A stretch of DNA of 64,000 bases from contig NZNT01000020.1 of the NCBI GenBank assembly GCA_002695005.1, positions 434,001 to 498,000 of the forward strand. Reading direction: 5' to 3'. The position numbers were made by a program, and so were the translations under genes. Shown piece after piece: positions 25,314 to 34,972 of this stretch (its first letter is position 1; each line of letters begins with the position of its first letter). A model generated the notes under the pieces. The model ran no database searches. It was given only the letters and a program-made list of their open reading frames with translations, and was not told the DNA's origin. The stretch is from Maritimibacter sp. GTDB lineage: Bacteria > Pseudomonadota > Alphaproteobacteria > Rhodobacterales > Rhodobacteraceae.

Positions 25314-27023
25314 TCAATGCTGGTCCGAGACAGCCACCGCCACATCCAGAAGCGCCGCGCGGCCTTCGTTGCGGATCGCGTGAAGCGCGCGTTTGAGTGC
25401 GGCGGGAAGATCCTCGGCGCTGTCGACACGTTCAGAGAAGGCGCGGCTCGCCCCCGCGATGGCCGCGAAATCGGGGGTCGGTGCGAGCGAGGTCAGAGGC
25501 ATCTCGTTGGCGCGCACCGCGTCGCCCTCCGGATAGGCTGTGACGACCGAGCGGCGCACCGCGTTCCACATCGCGTTGTTCTTCACGATGATAAGGACGG
25601 GCAGGCCCAGCGACTCGGCGATCTGGTGGCAGGCGACGGGATTGGCGAAGATGTAGGACCCGTCGCCCATCGCCGCGATGGTCAATTTGCCCGGACGCGC
25701 CAGCTGTGCCCCGAGCGCGGCAGGCAGCGCCCAGCCCAGCCCGCCGGAATGGGGGTTCGAAAACAGCCGGTTCGGCCCCTTCATGCGCAGCGCGGCGGGA
25801 ACGAGGCCCAGTTCGCTGAAGATGACCGCGTCGTCATCCATGACCTCCGACAGGCAATGACTGAGCCATTCGGCACCCATCGGCTCGCTCGCGCGGGCCT
25901 CTGCGATCAGGGCGTCGCGGCGGGTGGCGCGATCTTGCGCTTTGGTTCGCAGGGTGGCGCGGCGGGACTCCAGCACCTCCGGGTCCGTCTGCATCGCCTG
26001 CGTGATGGCCTCGACAGTGGCCGCGGGGTCGCCGGTGATCGAAAGGTCGGAGTGGTAGCCGCGCACCGGCATCCGGGTGAAGTTCGGGTCGGCCCCGACA
26101 TGGACGATCTTCGCGCCGTGGTCCGGCGATTGGGTCGCCTCGATCCACGGCACGCCGGAATCGATCACAAGGATCACGTCGGCCTCCCGCGTCAGATTGG
26201 GCGCATGGCCAAGTGCGGCGGGGTCGTCATGGGCCAGCAGGTTGCGCACGACGAAGGGTTCGACGGTGCCGATCCCGTGCGTGCGTCCAAGCTCTGACAG
26301 CGCGGCGGCGAGACGGCCCTCGGGATCTCCGCGCTGACAGATCACCAGCGGGTTCGTTGCGCAGGACAGGATGTCGGCCGCCGTCTGCACCGCGTCCGGG
26401 TCCGGTGCGGCAGCCGTCGCGGCAGGGCGCGGGGAGGGGTCCGAGCGGCGCGGGGCCTCGATCGTTTCGGCCAGAGGCTCACGCGGAAGGCTGAGGTAGA
26501 CCGGTCCGCGCGGCTCGGACAGGGCAAGCGACACCGCGCGCGCGGCAAGCGCACCGGCCTGATCCGCATAGCGCATTTCATAGTTGAATTTCACTGCATC
26601 GCGCACGAGCGACGTCTGGTCATACATCTCCTGCCCGTACTGGATCGGCGTCATCCGGCTGCCTTCGTGCCCCACTTCGGTCAGGGGTGTGCGGCCCGAC
26701 ATCATCACCAGCGGCACGTTGTCGGAGGCGGCGTTGAGGACGCCCATCACGGCATTGGCGAGCCCCACGTTGACGTGAACCATGATCGACTGGGGCCGCC
26801 CGGTCGCAAGGTAATAGCCATGTGCCATGCCCACGCCCGCAGTCTCGTGCGGGACGGTCACGGGGGTTGGCATCTCGCCCGCGTCTCGGCCTGCAAGTGC
26901 CTCGATTGCCGAGGGAAAATCGGTTCCCGCATTGGCGAAGAGATAGTCGATCCCGCTCGCCTTCAGCCCTGCCAGGAGCGCCTGCGCCCCGGTCTGCGGC
27001 GTGGCCGTATCATCGTCGTCCAT
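25314..27023 (-). CDS. thiamine-diphosphate-dependent enzyme (acetolactate synthase/benzoylformate decarboxylase family)
   Basis: The 569-residue protein has the three-domain ThDP fold: the N-terminal catalytic Glu E60 in PHETAGVGMAHG, a central Rossmann-like domain, and the C-terminal cofactor motif MGDGSYIFAN...VKNN (about 450-480). GAGGGAGG precedes the start. Lone members of this family in aromatic clusters often decarboxylate aromatic 2-oxo acids to aldehydes, which would fit the aldehyde dehydrogenase at 31906. Acetolactate-synthase-like carboligation is the alternative. It lies 181 bases upstream of the dehalogenase on the same strand and diverges from the TAXI-TRAP operon. Confidence 0.85.
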   Translation of the reverse strand: MDDDDTATPQTGAQALLAGLKASGIDYLFANAGTDFPSAIEALAGRDAGEMPTPVTVPHETAGVGMAHGYYLATGRPQSIMVHVNVGLANAVMGVLNAASDNVPLVMMSGRTPLTEVGHEGSRMTPIQYGQEMYDQTSLVRDAVKFNYEMRYADQAGALAARAVSLALSEPRGPVYLSLPREPLAETIEAPRRSDPSPRPAATAAAPDPDAVQTAADILSCATNPLVICQRGDPEGRLAAALSELGRTHGIGTVEPFVVRNLLAHDDPAALGHAPNLTREADVILVIDSGVPWIEATQSPDHGAKIVHVGADPNFTRMPVRGYHSDLSITGDPAATVEAITQAMQTDPEVLESRRATLRTKAQDRATRRDALIAEARASEPMGAEWLSHCLSEVMDDDAVIFSELGLVPAALRMKGPNRLFSNPHSGGLGWALPAALGAQLARPGKLTIAAMGDGSYIFANPVACHQIAESLGLPVLIIVKNNAMWNAVRRSVVTAYPEGDAVRANEMPLTSLAPTPDFAAIAGASRAFSERVDSAEDLPAALKRALHAIRNEGRAALLDVAVAVSDQH

Positions 27024-27106
27024 CAGTTTCCTCCCTCGGTCCGTTGCCGGAACGTGCCCATAAATTGTTCTTGTCATCCAACTTTAGCAACCGCAAACTG
27101 AGCGCG

Positions 27107-27125
27107 AATCTCATTTTGTGAGATT
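27107..27125. promoter_or_regulatory. candidate IclR-type operator
   Basis: A perfect 7-bp inverted repeat, AATCTCA and TGAGATT, has a 5-bp spacer. It sits in the 148-bp gap between the divergent ThDP-enzyme and TAXI-TRAP genes, and an IclR regulator is encoded in the rightward operon. A regulator here could control both directions, including the dehalogenase. Confidence 0.55.
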
Positions 27126-27171
27126 TTGGTTCGCTCTTGGGAGGGAGCGACGCAAACAGGGAGGAAAGAAA

Positions 27172-28125
27172 ATGCGTAAACTCATTGCGACCGCAACTGT
27201 GGCCGCCGGCCTCGTGGTCGGCGCAGGCATGGCCGCGGCACAGACCGTGGGGATCGCCACGTCGAACCCCGGCTCGCTATTTCACAACATCGGAACCTCG
27301 GTCGCGAACGCGGCCAACAAGAACGGGCTCAACACGACGATTCAGCCCGCCACCAGTCCGAACCAGTTCATCCCCTTCGTGAATTCCGGCGGGATCGAAT
27401 TCGGCGTCGCGAACCTTCAGGAGGTGAACTACGCCATCAACGGCGGCGAATGGTGGAACGGGGTCGAGAACCCGAACCTGCGCATCGTCGGGCATCTTCA
27501 GCCGCTCGTCGAAGCGATCTTCGTGCGCGCCGACAGCGACATCATGTCGGTGGCGGACCTGAGGGGTCAGCCGATGACCGACGGTTACACCGCACAGAAC
27601 ACGATCCTGCCGCAGCTCGCGGCCTTCTACTCGACAGCGGGCATGACCCGCGATGACGTCGAGAAGGTGTCTGTCGCTTCGGTGGTCGCGGGCGCGGATG
27701 CGTTCATGGCCGGCGACACGGTCGGCTTCATCTTCGCCCACGGCGCGGGCAAGGTGCGCGAAGCGGATGCCGCCGTGGGCGGCCTGCGCGCGCTGGGCGT
27801 CGGTGACGACAGCGACGAAGCGCTGGCAGCGGCGCGGGAGCATTGGCCGACCGCCTTCTTCACCGTCCTGCCCGAGGGTGCGATGCCGGGCGTGTTGGAA
27901 GACACGACCTATATCGCGTTCCCGCAGGTCGTGTTCACTCATGCCGGCGTCTCCGACGACGTGGTCTACGAGATGGCCAAGGCGATGTATGAGCAGGCTG
28001 CGGTCATGGGCGAGACATTCCCGCCGATGCGGGCCTTCAAGCCGGAGAACATGATGGGCGATCCCGGTATTGCCGAGTTCCATCCGGGTGCGCTGCGCTT
28101 CTTCGAAGAAGTCGGCATTAACTGA
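27172..28125 (+). CDS. TAXI-family TRAP transporter substrate-binding protein
   Basis: The 317-residue protein has a Sec signal peptide (MRKLIATATVAAGLVVGAGM, cut after AAA near residue 23) and the TAXI-type opening VGIATSNPGSLFHNIGTSVA. GGAGGAAAG precedes the ATG at 27172. It delivers ligand to the fused permease encoded next. TAXI proteins bind amino acids, dicarboxylates or aromatic acids; the dehalogenase cluster suggests a halogenated aromatic acid. Confidence 0.88.
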   Translation: MRKLIATATVAAGLVVGAGMAAAQTVGIATSNPGSLFHNIGTSVANAANKNGLNTTIQPATSPNQFIPFVNSGGIEFGVANLQEVNYAINGGEWWNGVENPNLRIVGHLQPLVEAIFVRADSDIMSVADLRGQPMTDGYTAQNTILPQLAAFYSTAGMTRDDVEKVSVASVVAGADAFMAGDTVGFIFAHGAGKVREADAAVGGLRALGVGDDSDEALAAAREHWPTAFFTVLPEGAMPGVLEDTTYIAFPQVVFTHAGVSDDVVYEMAKAMYEQAAVMGETFPPMRAFKPENMMGDPGIAEFHPGALRFFEEVGIN

Positions 28126-28136
28126 GGACCCCTCCG

Positions 28137-30074
28137 ATGGCGGCTATGGATGAACGGGAGGCCGGGTCCGGCCTCCCCCCTTCGGTCTGGCGGCCGGTGG
28201 CCAACGTGCTGGCGGCACTGATGACGATCACGGCGATCTGCTGGGCGTTGTCGGTGAACCGGTACTTCGGCCTCGGTCTCTACCCGCAGCAATTCTTCGC
28301 GGCGATGCTGGTCTTCGTGCTGCCCGTCGCGTTCCTGACGCTGCCCGCCAGACAGGGGAGCGTGCGCACGAGGGTTCCCTACTACGACATCGTGCTCGCC
28401 CTCGCCTCCATGGCCGCCTTCGCCTTCATCGCGGTCAAGTATCCGCAACTCGTCCTGATGATCTTCGCTCGCCCGCTCGAGGTCTGGCTTCCGGGCCTGA
28501 TCGCGATCCTGCTGACGCTCGAGGCGCTGAGACGCGCGACGGGCTGGGCGCTCGTCATCATCATCGGCGTCTTCATTCTCTACGCCCTGTTCGGCGACGT
28601 CTTTCCGGGCCGCCTTCAGGGGCGTCCGCAGAACTGGCAACTTCTGTCGGGCTACATGGCGTTCGATTCCAACGGCATCCTCGGGTTGCCGATGTCCATC
28701 GCCTCGACCGTCGTGGTGGCGTTCATCCTGTTCGGGGTCTTGCTCAACCTCACGGGCGGTTCGAAATTCTTCACCGACGCGGCGATCATCGGCATGGGCC
28801 GCTATCGCGGCGGGTCGATGAAAATCGCCGTGCTGGCGTCGGGCCTGTTCGGCTCGATCAGCGGCTCGGCCGTGGCCAACGTCGTCGGCACCGGCGTTGT
28901 GACCATTCCGATGATCAAGCGCGACGGCTACCCCGGACACAAGGCCGCGGCGATCGAGGCCGTGGCCTCGACCGGTGGTCAGCTGATGCCGCCGGTGATG
29001 GGGGCCTCGGCCTTTCTCATGGCCGAGTTCCTGGCGGTGCCGTATTCGTCCATCGTCCTCGCGGCACTGGTTCCGGCGGTCCTGTACTACATCGCGCTCT
29101 TCATTCAGGCCGACCTCGAGGCCGCGAAACTGGGTATCCGAGCCATCCCGAAGGAGGACATCCCGAGCCGGCGCAAGGTTCTGGTCGGTGTGCACTTCGC
29201 GCTCGCCTTCGCGGTGCTCATCTACCTGCTGTTCTGGCAACGCTACCAGCCCGAGCGCGCGGCACTCTGGGCGGCGCTGGCCCTGATCGGCACGTCGCTG
29301 GCCATCGGTTACGACGGTCTGCGCCCGAGCCTGCGCGTGATTTTTTCCGCGCTGTCGCGCACCGGGCTGGGGGTCGTGGAAATCCTGCTGATCTCGGCGG
29401 CCTCGGGCATCGTGATCGGCGTGCTGAACGTGACCGGCCTGAGCTTCAACCTGACTTATCTGCTGGTGCAGATCGGCGGTGGCAACGCGGTGGTGCTGCT
29501 CGCCCTCTCGGCCATCGTCTGCATCATCCTCGGCATGGGCCTGCCTACGCTCGGGGTCTATGTCCTGCTTGCCGCCCTCGTGGCCCCGGCGCTGGTCGAG
29601 GTGGGGATCGAGCCGATCGCGGCGCATCTGTATGTGCTCTACTTCGGCATGATGTCGATGATCACGCCGCCCATCGCGCTCGCCGCCTTCGCGGCCGCCT
29701 CCATCGCGAAGTCACCGTCGATGGCGACAGGCTGGGCAGCCATGCGCTTTGGCTGGTCGGCTTATGTCATCCCCGTGCTGTTCGTCTTCTCGCCGACCCT
29801 GATCCTGATCGGCGCGCCGTTGGAAATCGCGCTCGCTCTGGTGACGGCCATTATGGGGGTCTGGCTGGTGTCGTCGGCCCTTGCGGGCTACTTCTCGCAA
29901 CGCCTGAGCCCGGTGAAACGGGGGCTGTTCGCGGCTTTCGGTCTGGCCGCCCTCGTGCCCGCAGGCATGTTCGAGGGCGCGATCTATTCCGACGCGCTCG
30001 GGGTTGTTGGAGGTATCGTGTTGATGATCACCGAGATGCGGCGTGACCGCGACGCGGCGGAGGTGCAGGCATGA
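28137..30074 (+). CDS. TRAP transporter fused 4TM/12TM permease
   Basis: The 645-residue polytopic protein joins the DctQ-like and DctM-like parts in one chain, as is normal for TAXI systems. Typical transport-core segments are ASGLFGSISGSAVANVVGTG, STGGQLMPPVMGASAF and the second-repeat ILGMGLPTLGVYVL followed by MITPPIALAAF. The start is ATG 28137; ATG 28143 is also possible. Its stop overlaps the IclR start (ATGA), so regulator and transporter are made together. Confidence 0.92.
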   Translation: MAAMDEREAGSGLPPSVWRPVANVLAALMTITAICWALSVNRYFGLGLYPQQFFAAMLVFVLPVAFLTLPARQGSVRTRVPYYDIVLALASMAAFAFIAVKYPQLVLMIFARPLEVWLPGLIAILLTLEALRRATGWALVIIIGVFILYALFGDVFPGRLQGRPQNWQLLSGYMAFDSNGILGLPMSIASTVVVAFILFGVLLNLTGGSKFFTDAAIIGMGRYRGGSMKIAVLASGLFGSISGSAVANVVGTGVVTIPMIKRDGYPGHKAAAIEAVASTGGQLMPPVMGASAFLMAEFLAVPYSSIVLAALVPAVLYYIALFIQADLEAAKLGIRAIPKEDIPSRRKVLVGVHFALAFAVLIYLLFWQRYQPERAALWAALALIGTSLAIGYDGLRPSLRVIFSALSRTGLGVVEILLISAASGIVIGVLNVTGLSFNLTYLLVQIGGGNAVVLLALSAIVCIILGMGLPTLGVYVLLAALVAPALVEVGIEPIAAHLYVLYFGMMSMITPPIALAAFAAASIAKSPSMATGWAAMRFGWSAYVIPVLFVFSPTLILIGAPLEIALALVTAIMGVWLVSSALAGYFSQRLSPVKRGLFAAFGLAALVPAGMFEGAIYSDALGVVGGIVLMITEMRRDRDAAEVQA

Positions 30075-30856
30075 GCGCAGGCGCCGGAAGTGCGGAGCGT
30101 ATTCTGGGCATACTGGACCTGTTCTCCGAAAACAGGCTCGAATGGACGCCGGACGAGATGATGGCCGAACTCGGCTATACCCGCCCCACGCTCTATCGCT
30201 ACATCAAGACGCTGAAGGACGCGGGCTTTCTGACGCAGAACGGCCCCCACGGGCTGACTCTCGGCCCACGCGTGGTGGAACTCGATTTTCTCATGCGCAA
30301 ATCCGATGCCTTGCTCCTCGAGGGCGGCACGGTGCTGAAAAAACTCGCGGCCCGCCACCCGTCGACCGCGCTTCTGGTACGCTGGTACGGCAACAAGCTG
30401 CTTTGCGTGGCCTCCGAAGTGTCCACGCCGGAACCCAAGTCGAGCTATCCGCGCGGGCGGCCGATGCCGCTGGCGCGCGGGGCGATCAGCCGGGCGATCC
30501 TGGCCCACCTGCCGCGCCGTCAGATGCTCGCCAAGATCCATGAGAACCTGGCCGACCTGCGCGAACTCGGCCTCGGCGACACGGTGGACGAAATCGCCGA
30601 AGCCCTGCGCCAGATGCGCAAGGGCGGCGCGCTCGTCGCGCGGGGCGAGGTGACGGACGGTGTGGTCGGCATCGCGGCACCGGTCTTCGACGCGAGCCGC
30701 GCGCCTGTCGCTGTCCTGTGCATGACGGTCGACCGCGACACGCTTGACGACCGCAAATTGCAGGAGCTGTCCGATGTCATCTGGGCGGCTGGAACCCAAC
30801 TGAGCGATGCCCTGACGCATATGCGAGTCGAGGACGTCGTCCTCGGAGAACTCTGA
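30071..30856 (+). CDS. IclR-family transcriptional regulator
   Basis: The 261-residue protein has an N-terminal winged helix (ERILGILDLFSENRLEW, then TRPTLYRYIKTLKDAGFL as recognition helix) and an IclR effector domain (RGRPMPLARGAISRAILAHL, TDGVVGIAAPVFD). IclR members often control aromatic and acid catabolism. Being coupled to the TAXI-TRAP permease, it likely senses the imported acid and acts at the promoter region around 27107. Confidence 0.9.
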   Translation: MSAGAGSAERILGILDLFSENRLEWTPDEMMAELGYTRPTLYRYIKTLKDAGFLTQNGPHGLTLGPRVVELDFLMRKSDALLLEGGTVLKKLAARHPSTALLVRWYGNKLLCVASEVSTPEPKSSYPRGRPMPLARGAISRAILAHLPRRQMLAKIHENLADLRELGLGDTVDEIAEALRQMRKGGALVARGEVTDGVVGIAAPVFDASRAPVAVLCMTVDRDTLDDRKLQELSDVIWAAGTQLSDALTHMRVEDVVLGEL

Positions 30857-30880
30857 ACGCACCAAGAGGTAGTGAGCGAC

Positions 30881-31897
30881 ATGAAAAAGATCGACATCTT
30901 CAACCACATCTGGCCGAAGCCCTTTCACGACGCGCTGATCGACCATGTCGGGGAGACCACGGATATCACGCGCCGCTCGGAAGCGGTGCCGATGATGACG
31001 AACCTCGACCGCCGGTTCGAGGTGATGGATATGTTCGGTGAGGATTACTGCCAGATCCTGTCGCTCGCCTCGCCGCCGTTCGAGAAATACGCGGACCCGG
31101 CCAAATCGCTCGACCTTGCCAGGATCGCCTCGGACAGCATGGCCGAGCTTTGCCAGCAGTATCCGGACCGCTTTCCCGGCTTCATCGGCTCGGCGGTGAT
31201 GAACAACCCCGATGCCCTGGTCGAGGAGGCGCGGCGCAACGTCGAGGATCTTGGCGCGGTGGGGATGCAGATTTTCACCAACGTCGACGGCAAGCCGCTC
31301 GACCTGCCCGAGTTCGAGCCATTCTTCGAATACATGGCGGGGAGTGGCAAGGCGGTCTGGCTGCACCCCGCACGCGGCGCGAATTTCCCCGATTACCTGA
31401 CCGAAGACCGCTCGGAATACGAGATCTGGTGGACCTTCGGCTGGCCCTACGAAACCTCGGTCGCGATGGCGCGGTTGGTGTTTTCGGGGCTTTTCGACCG
31501 TCATCCGGGCCTCAACGTCGTCACCCACCACGCGGGCGGCATGGTGCCCTATTTCGAGGGGCGCGTCGGCCCCGGCTGGGACCAGATGGGCGCGCGCACG
31601 ACCGACCGTGACCTTGCTGCGGTGCGCAAGGCGCTCAAGCGTCCGCATCTTGAGTATTTCAAGGACTTCAAGGCGGATACCGCGACCTTCGGCTCGGCCA
31701 GCGCGATCCGCCATTCCATCGAGTTCTTCGGCGAGGACAACGTCCTGTTCGCCTCGGACGCGCCCTTCGATCCGGAGGCGGGCCCGATGTATATCCGCGA
31801 GACCATCCGCATCCTCGACGAGATGGACCTGTCCAACGAGACGCGGCGCAAGATCTATCAGGACAACGCCGTGAAGCTCCTCGGCCTGACGCTCTGA
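30881..31897 (+). CDS. amidohydrolase 2 family protein (ACMSD-like decarboxylase/hydrolase)
   Basis: The 338-residue TIM barrel has KKIDIFNHIWPK at the N-terminus, LHPARGANF and VVTHHAGG in the barrel, and the metal-site FASDAPFDPE near the end. These belong to the ACMSD / gamma-resorcylate decarboxylase group. The usual HxH after strand 1 reads FNH here, so the first His is missing, which may alter the metal site. It could decarboxylate or hydrate an aromatic or ring-opened intermediate. ATG 30881 has better ribosome-site spacing than the in-frame GTG 30872. The aldehyde dehydrogenase follows after 8 bases. Confidence 0.85.
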   Translation: MKKIDIFNHIWPKPFHDALIDHVGETTDITRRSEAVPMMTNLDRRFEVMDMFGEDYCQILSLASPPFEKYADPAKSLDLARIASDSMAELCQQYPDRFPGFIGSAVMNNPDALVEEARRNVEDLGAVGMQIFTNVDGKPLDLPEFEPFFEYMAGSGKAVWLHPARGANFPDYLTEDRSEYEIWWTFGWPYETSVAMARLVFSGLFDRHPGLNVVTHHAGGMVPYFEGRVGPGWDQMGARTTDRDLAAVRKALKRPHLEYFKDFKADTATFGSASAIRHSIEFFGEDNVLFASDAPFDPEAGPMYIRETIRILDEMDLSNETRRKIYQDNAVKLLGLTL

Positions 31898-31905
31898 GGC
31901 CCGCC

Positions 31906-33339
31906 ATGACCGATCAGACAGCACGCCATTTCATCGACGGGACCTGGGTCACGGACGGGGCGCTGGGCGACAGCGTGAACCCGGCGGACGACAGCGTTCT
32001 GGGCCAGTATCATGCCGGGTCCGCCGCTCTTGTCGCACAAGCGGCACGCACCGCGCGGGCGGCGTTCTTCGGCACCGACTGGGCACATGCCCCGCGCCAA
32101 CGGGCGCAGGCGTTGTTCGAGTTCGCCGACCGGATGGAGGCGGTGCGCGACGAGATCGTCGACCTGATCGTGGCGGAGAACGGCAAGCTGCGGGCCGAGG
32201 CCTTCGGCGAGACGATGGGCTCGATTTCCGAGGTGCGCTACTACGCCGGCCTCGCGCGCAACCTGCGCGGCACGATGCAGGAAGTGATGCCGGGGCAGAT
32301 GTCGCTGTTTCACCGGGAGGCTGCCGGGGTGGCCGGGATCATCGTGCCGTGGAACGCGCCCGTCACGCTTCTCGTGCGGTCGCTCGGCCCGGCGCTCGCG
32401 GCCGGCTGCACCTGCCTCATCAAGCCCGCGCATCAGACGCCGCTGGTTCATGCGCTGATCATGCAGTGTCTGGCCGATTGCCCGTCTTTGCCGCCCGGAG
32501 TCGTGAATTCCATCAACGAGAACGGGATCGAGGTCGGGCAGGCCATCGTGTCGTCGCCCGACGTCGACACGATTTCCTTCACCGGGTCGTCGGCAACCGG
32601 CAAGGCCATCATGGCCGCCGCCGCGCCGACCCTGAAGCGGGTCGGGCTGGAGCTGGGCGGCAAGGCGCCCGCCGTCATCTTCCCCGACGCAGACCTCGAC
32701 AAGGCGGTGACCGAGCTGACCCACGGAGCGCTGACCATGGCCGGGCAGATCTGCGTGGCCGCCGCCCGGTTCCTCGTCCACGAGGGCATCGCTGCGGACT
32801 TTGAATCCCGGATCAAGGCCGCCTTCGCCGCCGTCCGGGTCGGGCCTGGCAAGGACCCGGACAGTGACATGGGAAGCCTGATCGACCGCGCGAACCTCGA
32901 CCGTCTCAAGGCGATCATCGAACGTGCGGGGGATGAGGGCGAGATGGTCCTGCGGGGCGAGGCGCTGAACACCGGCGCCTTCCTCACCCCCACGCTGTTT
33001 CGCATCGACGACGTCGCCTCATCGCTGGTGCAGGACGAGCTCTTCGGCCCCATCGTGTCGATCGAGACCTTCGCGGATGAGGCGGAGGCGGTGTCCAAGG
33101 CGAATGCCACGCCCTATGGCCTCGCCGCCAGCGTCTTCACCACCGACCTGTCGCGTGCCATGCGGATGAGCCGTGCGATCCGCGCGGGGACCGTCTGGCT
33201 CAACAGTCACATGAGACTGGCGGCGGAAGCCGAGACGGGGGGCTTCGGCCAGTCCGGGCTCGGCCGGCTCCACGGCCCGGAGGGCCTGCATGATTTCATG
33301 GAGACCAAGCACATCTACCTCGAACAGGGGATGATCTGA
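31906..33339 (+). CDS. NAD(P)+-dependent aldehyde dehydrogenase
   Basis: This 477-residue enzyme carries the family motifs: PWNAPV (Asn for the oxyanion), FTGSSATGK for the cofactor, LELGGKAP with the general-base Glu, and the catalytic Cys in GQICVAAARFLVH. It likely turns an aromatic aldehyde, perhaps the product of the ThDP enzyme, into the acid. It sits between the amidohydrolase and the flavin hydroxylase with minimal gaps. Confidence 0.92.
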   Translation: MTDQTARHFIDGTWVTDGALGDSVNPADDSVLGQYHAGSAALVAQAARTARAAFFGTDWAHAPRQRAQALFEFADRMEAVRDEIVDLIVAENGKLRAEAFGETMGSISEVRYYAGLARNLRGTMQEVMPGQMSLFHREAAGVAGIIVPWNAPVTLLVRSLGPALAAGCTCLIKPAHQTPLVHALIMQCLADCPSLPPGVVNSINENGIEVGQAIVSSPDVDTISFTGSSATGKAIMAAAAPTLKRVGLELGGKAPAVIFPDADLDKAVTELTHGALTMAGQICVAAARFLVHEGIAADFESRIKAAFAAVRVGPGKDPDSDMGSLIDRANLDRLKAIIERAGDEGEMVLRGEALNTGAFLTPTLFRIDDVASSLVQDELFGPIVSIETFADEAEAVSKANATPYGLAASVFTTDLSRAMRMSRAIRAGTVWLNSHMRLAAEAETGGFGQSGLGRLHGPEGLHDFMETKHIYLEQGMI

Positions 33340-33342
33340 GCG

Positions 33343-34920
33343 ATGGCGGACCGGATCGAATACGACGTCATCATCGCGGGCGGCGGGCCGGTGGGCATGG
33401 GGCTCGCCATCGAATTGGGCCAGCGCGGCATCCCGGTCCTGGTGATCGAGCGGTATCCGGAGCCGCAGCCGATCCCGAAGGGCCAGAACCTGACCCAGCG
33501 CACGACCGAAACGCTCCATTTCTGGGGCTGCGAACGGGAACTCCGGGCCGCGCGCTCGATCCCGGATTCGGTCGGGATCGGCGGGCTGACACTCTACGGC
33601 CACCTGATGAGCGACTACCACTACGACTGGCTCAACCGGGCCAGCGTCAATGAATACTACTACACGACCAACGAGCGTCTGCCGCAGTACGAAACCGAGC
33701 GGGTGCTCCGTGACCGTGCCGCGCAGATCGACTGCATCGACATCCGGTATGGATGGAGCGTCGAGGCGGTGTCGGACACGGGCGATCATGTCGAAGTGGT
33801 CGCGACGCAGCGGGAGGGCGGCGCGCGCCGGACCTTCACTGCGCACTACGTCGTCGGGTGCGACGGCAGCCGCTCCACGGTGCGCGAAACCGGCGGCATC
33901 CCGCAGATTCAGTCGGACCATGACAAGCTGATGGTACTGCTGGTGTTCCGGTCGATGGAATTGCACGAGCTTCTCAAACGCTATCCGGGCAAGGCGTTCT
34001 ACAACGTGCTCCACCCCGATCTGAAGGGATACTGGCAGTTCTTCGGTCGCGTCGACATTGGCAGCTTCTTCTTCCACGCCCCGGTTCCTGACGGATCGAC
34101 CGACGCAGACGATTTCAAAGCGCTCTTGCAGCAGGTCGTGGGCCAGCCCGTCGACCTCGAGATCGACTATGTGGGGTTCTGGGATCTCCGCGTGTCCATC
34201 GCGACCCGCTACCGTGCGGGCCGTGTCTTCGTCGCGGGCGATGCGGCGCACAGCCATCCGCCCTATGGCGGCTACGGCATCAACACCGGCTTCGAGGATG
34301 CGCGCAACCTGGGCTGGAAACTCGCGGCCCGCCTTCAGGGGTGGGGGAGCGAAGCGCTGCTCGACAGCTACGACGCCGAGAGGCGGCCGGTCTTCGCCTC
34401 GACGGCGCGGGACTTCATCGAATATTTCATCGAGGAAGACCGGGCGTTCCTCGAAACCCACGATCCGTCTCAGGACAGGGCCGCGTTCGAGAATGCCTGG
34501 GCCAAACGTGCGGCGACCGGGGCCGCCGTGACCAACTTTGAACCGAACTACGAGGGGTCGCCGATCGTGGCGGACCCGGCAGGCAGCCCGAGTGCGCGAG
34601 GCACCCACAGTTTCACGGCGCGGGCCGGTCATCACCTTGCCCCGCAAACGCTGTCGGACGGGGCGAACGTGTTTGAGCGGTTGGGCGACGGATACACGCT
34701 GCTGAACTTCGGTGCGCCAGGTGCCGGGGCGGGCTGCGCCGATCTCGCGAAGCAAGCTGGTATTCCCTTCGATATCGTCGAGGACAGCGCCGACACGGCT
34801 TACGGCGCATCCCTGATCCTCGTGCGCCCGGACCACTATGTCGCCTGGGCGGGCGACGACCCGGCGGACTGCGTGGCGGCGCTGGCGACTGTATCGGGCC
34901 TTGAGCAGGCGGTCGACTGA
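33343..34920 (+). CDS. FAD-dependent aromatic hydroxylase (PHBH fold, MhpA/TfdB-like)
   Basis: The 525-residue class A flavoprotein has the N-terminal GGGPVGMGLAIEL (residues 12-24), a middle GCDGSRSTVRE (the DG motif), and the FAD ribityl segment VAGDAAHSHPPYGGYGINTG with the following EDARNLGWKL. The C-terminal thioredoxin-like domain accounts for the length, as in MhpA and TfdB. It would hydroxylate a phenolic ring with NAD(P)H and O2, preparing it for ring opening after dehalogenation. It starts 3 bases after the aldehyde dehydrogenase stop. Confidence 0.92.
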   Translation: MADRIEYDVIIAGGGPVGMGLAIELGQRGIPVLVIERYPEPQPIPKGQNLTQRTTETLHFWGCERELRAARSIPDSVGIGGLTLYGHLMSDYHYDWLNRASVNEYYYTTNERLPQYETERVLRDRAAQIDCIDIRYGWSVEAVSDTGDHVEVVATQREGGARRTFTAHYVVGCDGSRSTVRETGGIPQIQSDHDKLMVLLVFRSMELHELLKRYPGKAFYNVLHPDLKGYWQFFGRVDIGSFFFHAPVPDGSTDADDFKALLQQVVGQPVDLEIDYVGFWDLRVSIATRYRAGRVFVAGDAAHSHPPYGGYGINTGFEDARNLGWKLAARLQGWGSEALLDSYDAERRPVFASTARDFIEYFIEEDRAFLETHDPSQDRAAFENAWAKRAATGAAVTNFEPNYEGSPIVADPAGSPSARGTHSFTARAGHHLAPQTLSDGANVFERLGDGYTLLNFGAPGAGAGCADLAKQAGIPFDIVEDSADTAYGASLILVRPDHYVAWAGDDPADCVAALATVSGLEQAVD

Positions 34921-34972
34921 GCCACAGTCGCGGGTTTAAAACCGATCCGCCGGGGTGCCGGATGCGTAAGAG

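Noticed and set aside
25129-25317. A possible 62-codon gene between the ThDP enzyme and the dehalogenase, with start and stop overlapping both neighbours
   Set aside because: It would need a TTG start, is Arg-rich and shows no recognisable motif. The overlaps are suggestive but not enough to call it.
27966-29627. A 553-codon frame on the minus strand opposite the TRAP fused permease
   Set aside because: It is rich in His, Asp and Arg, as expected for the complement of membrane-helix codons; the plus strand encodes the real permease.
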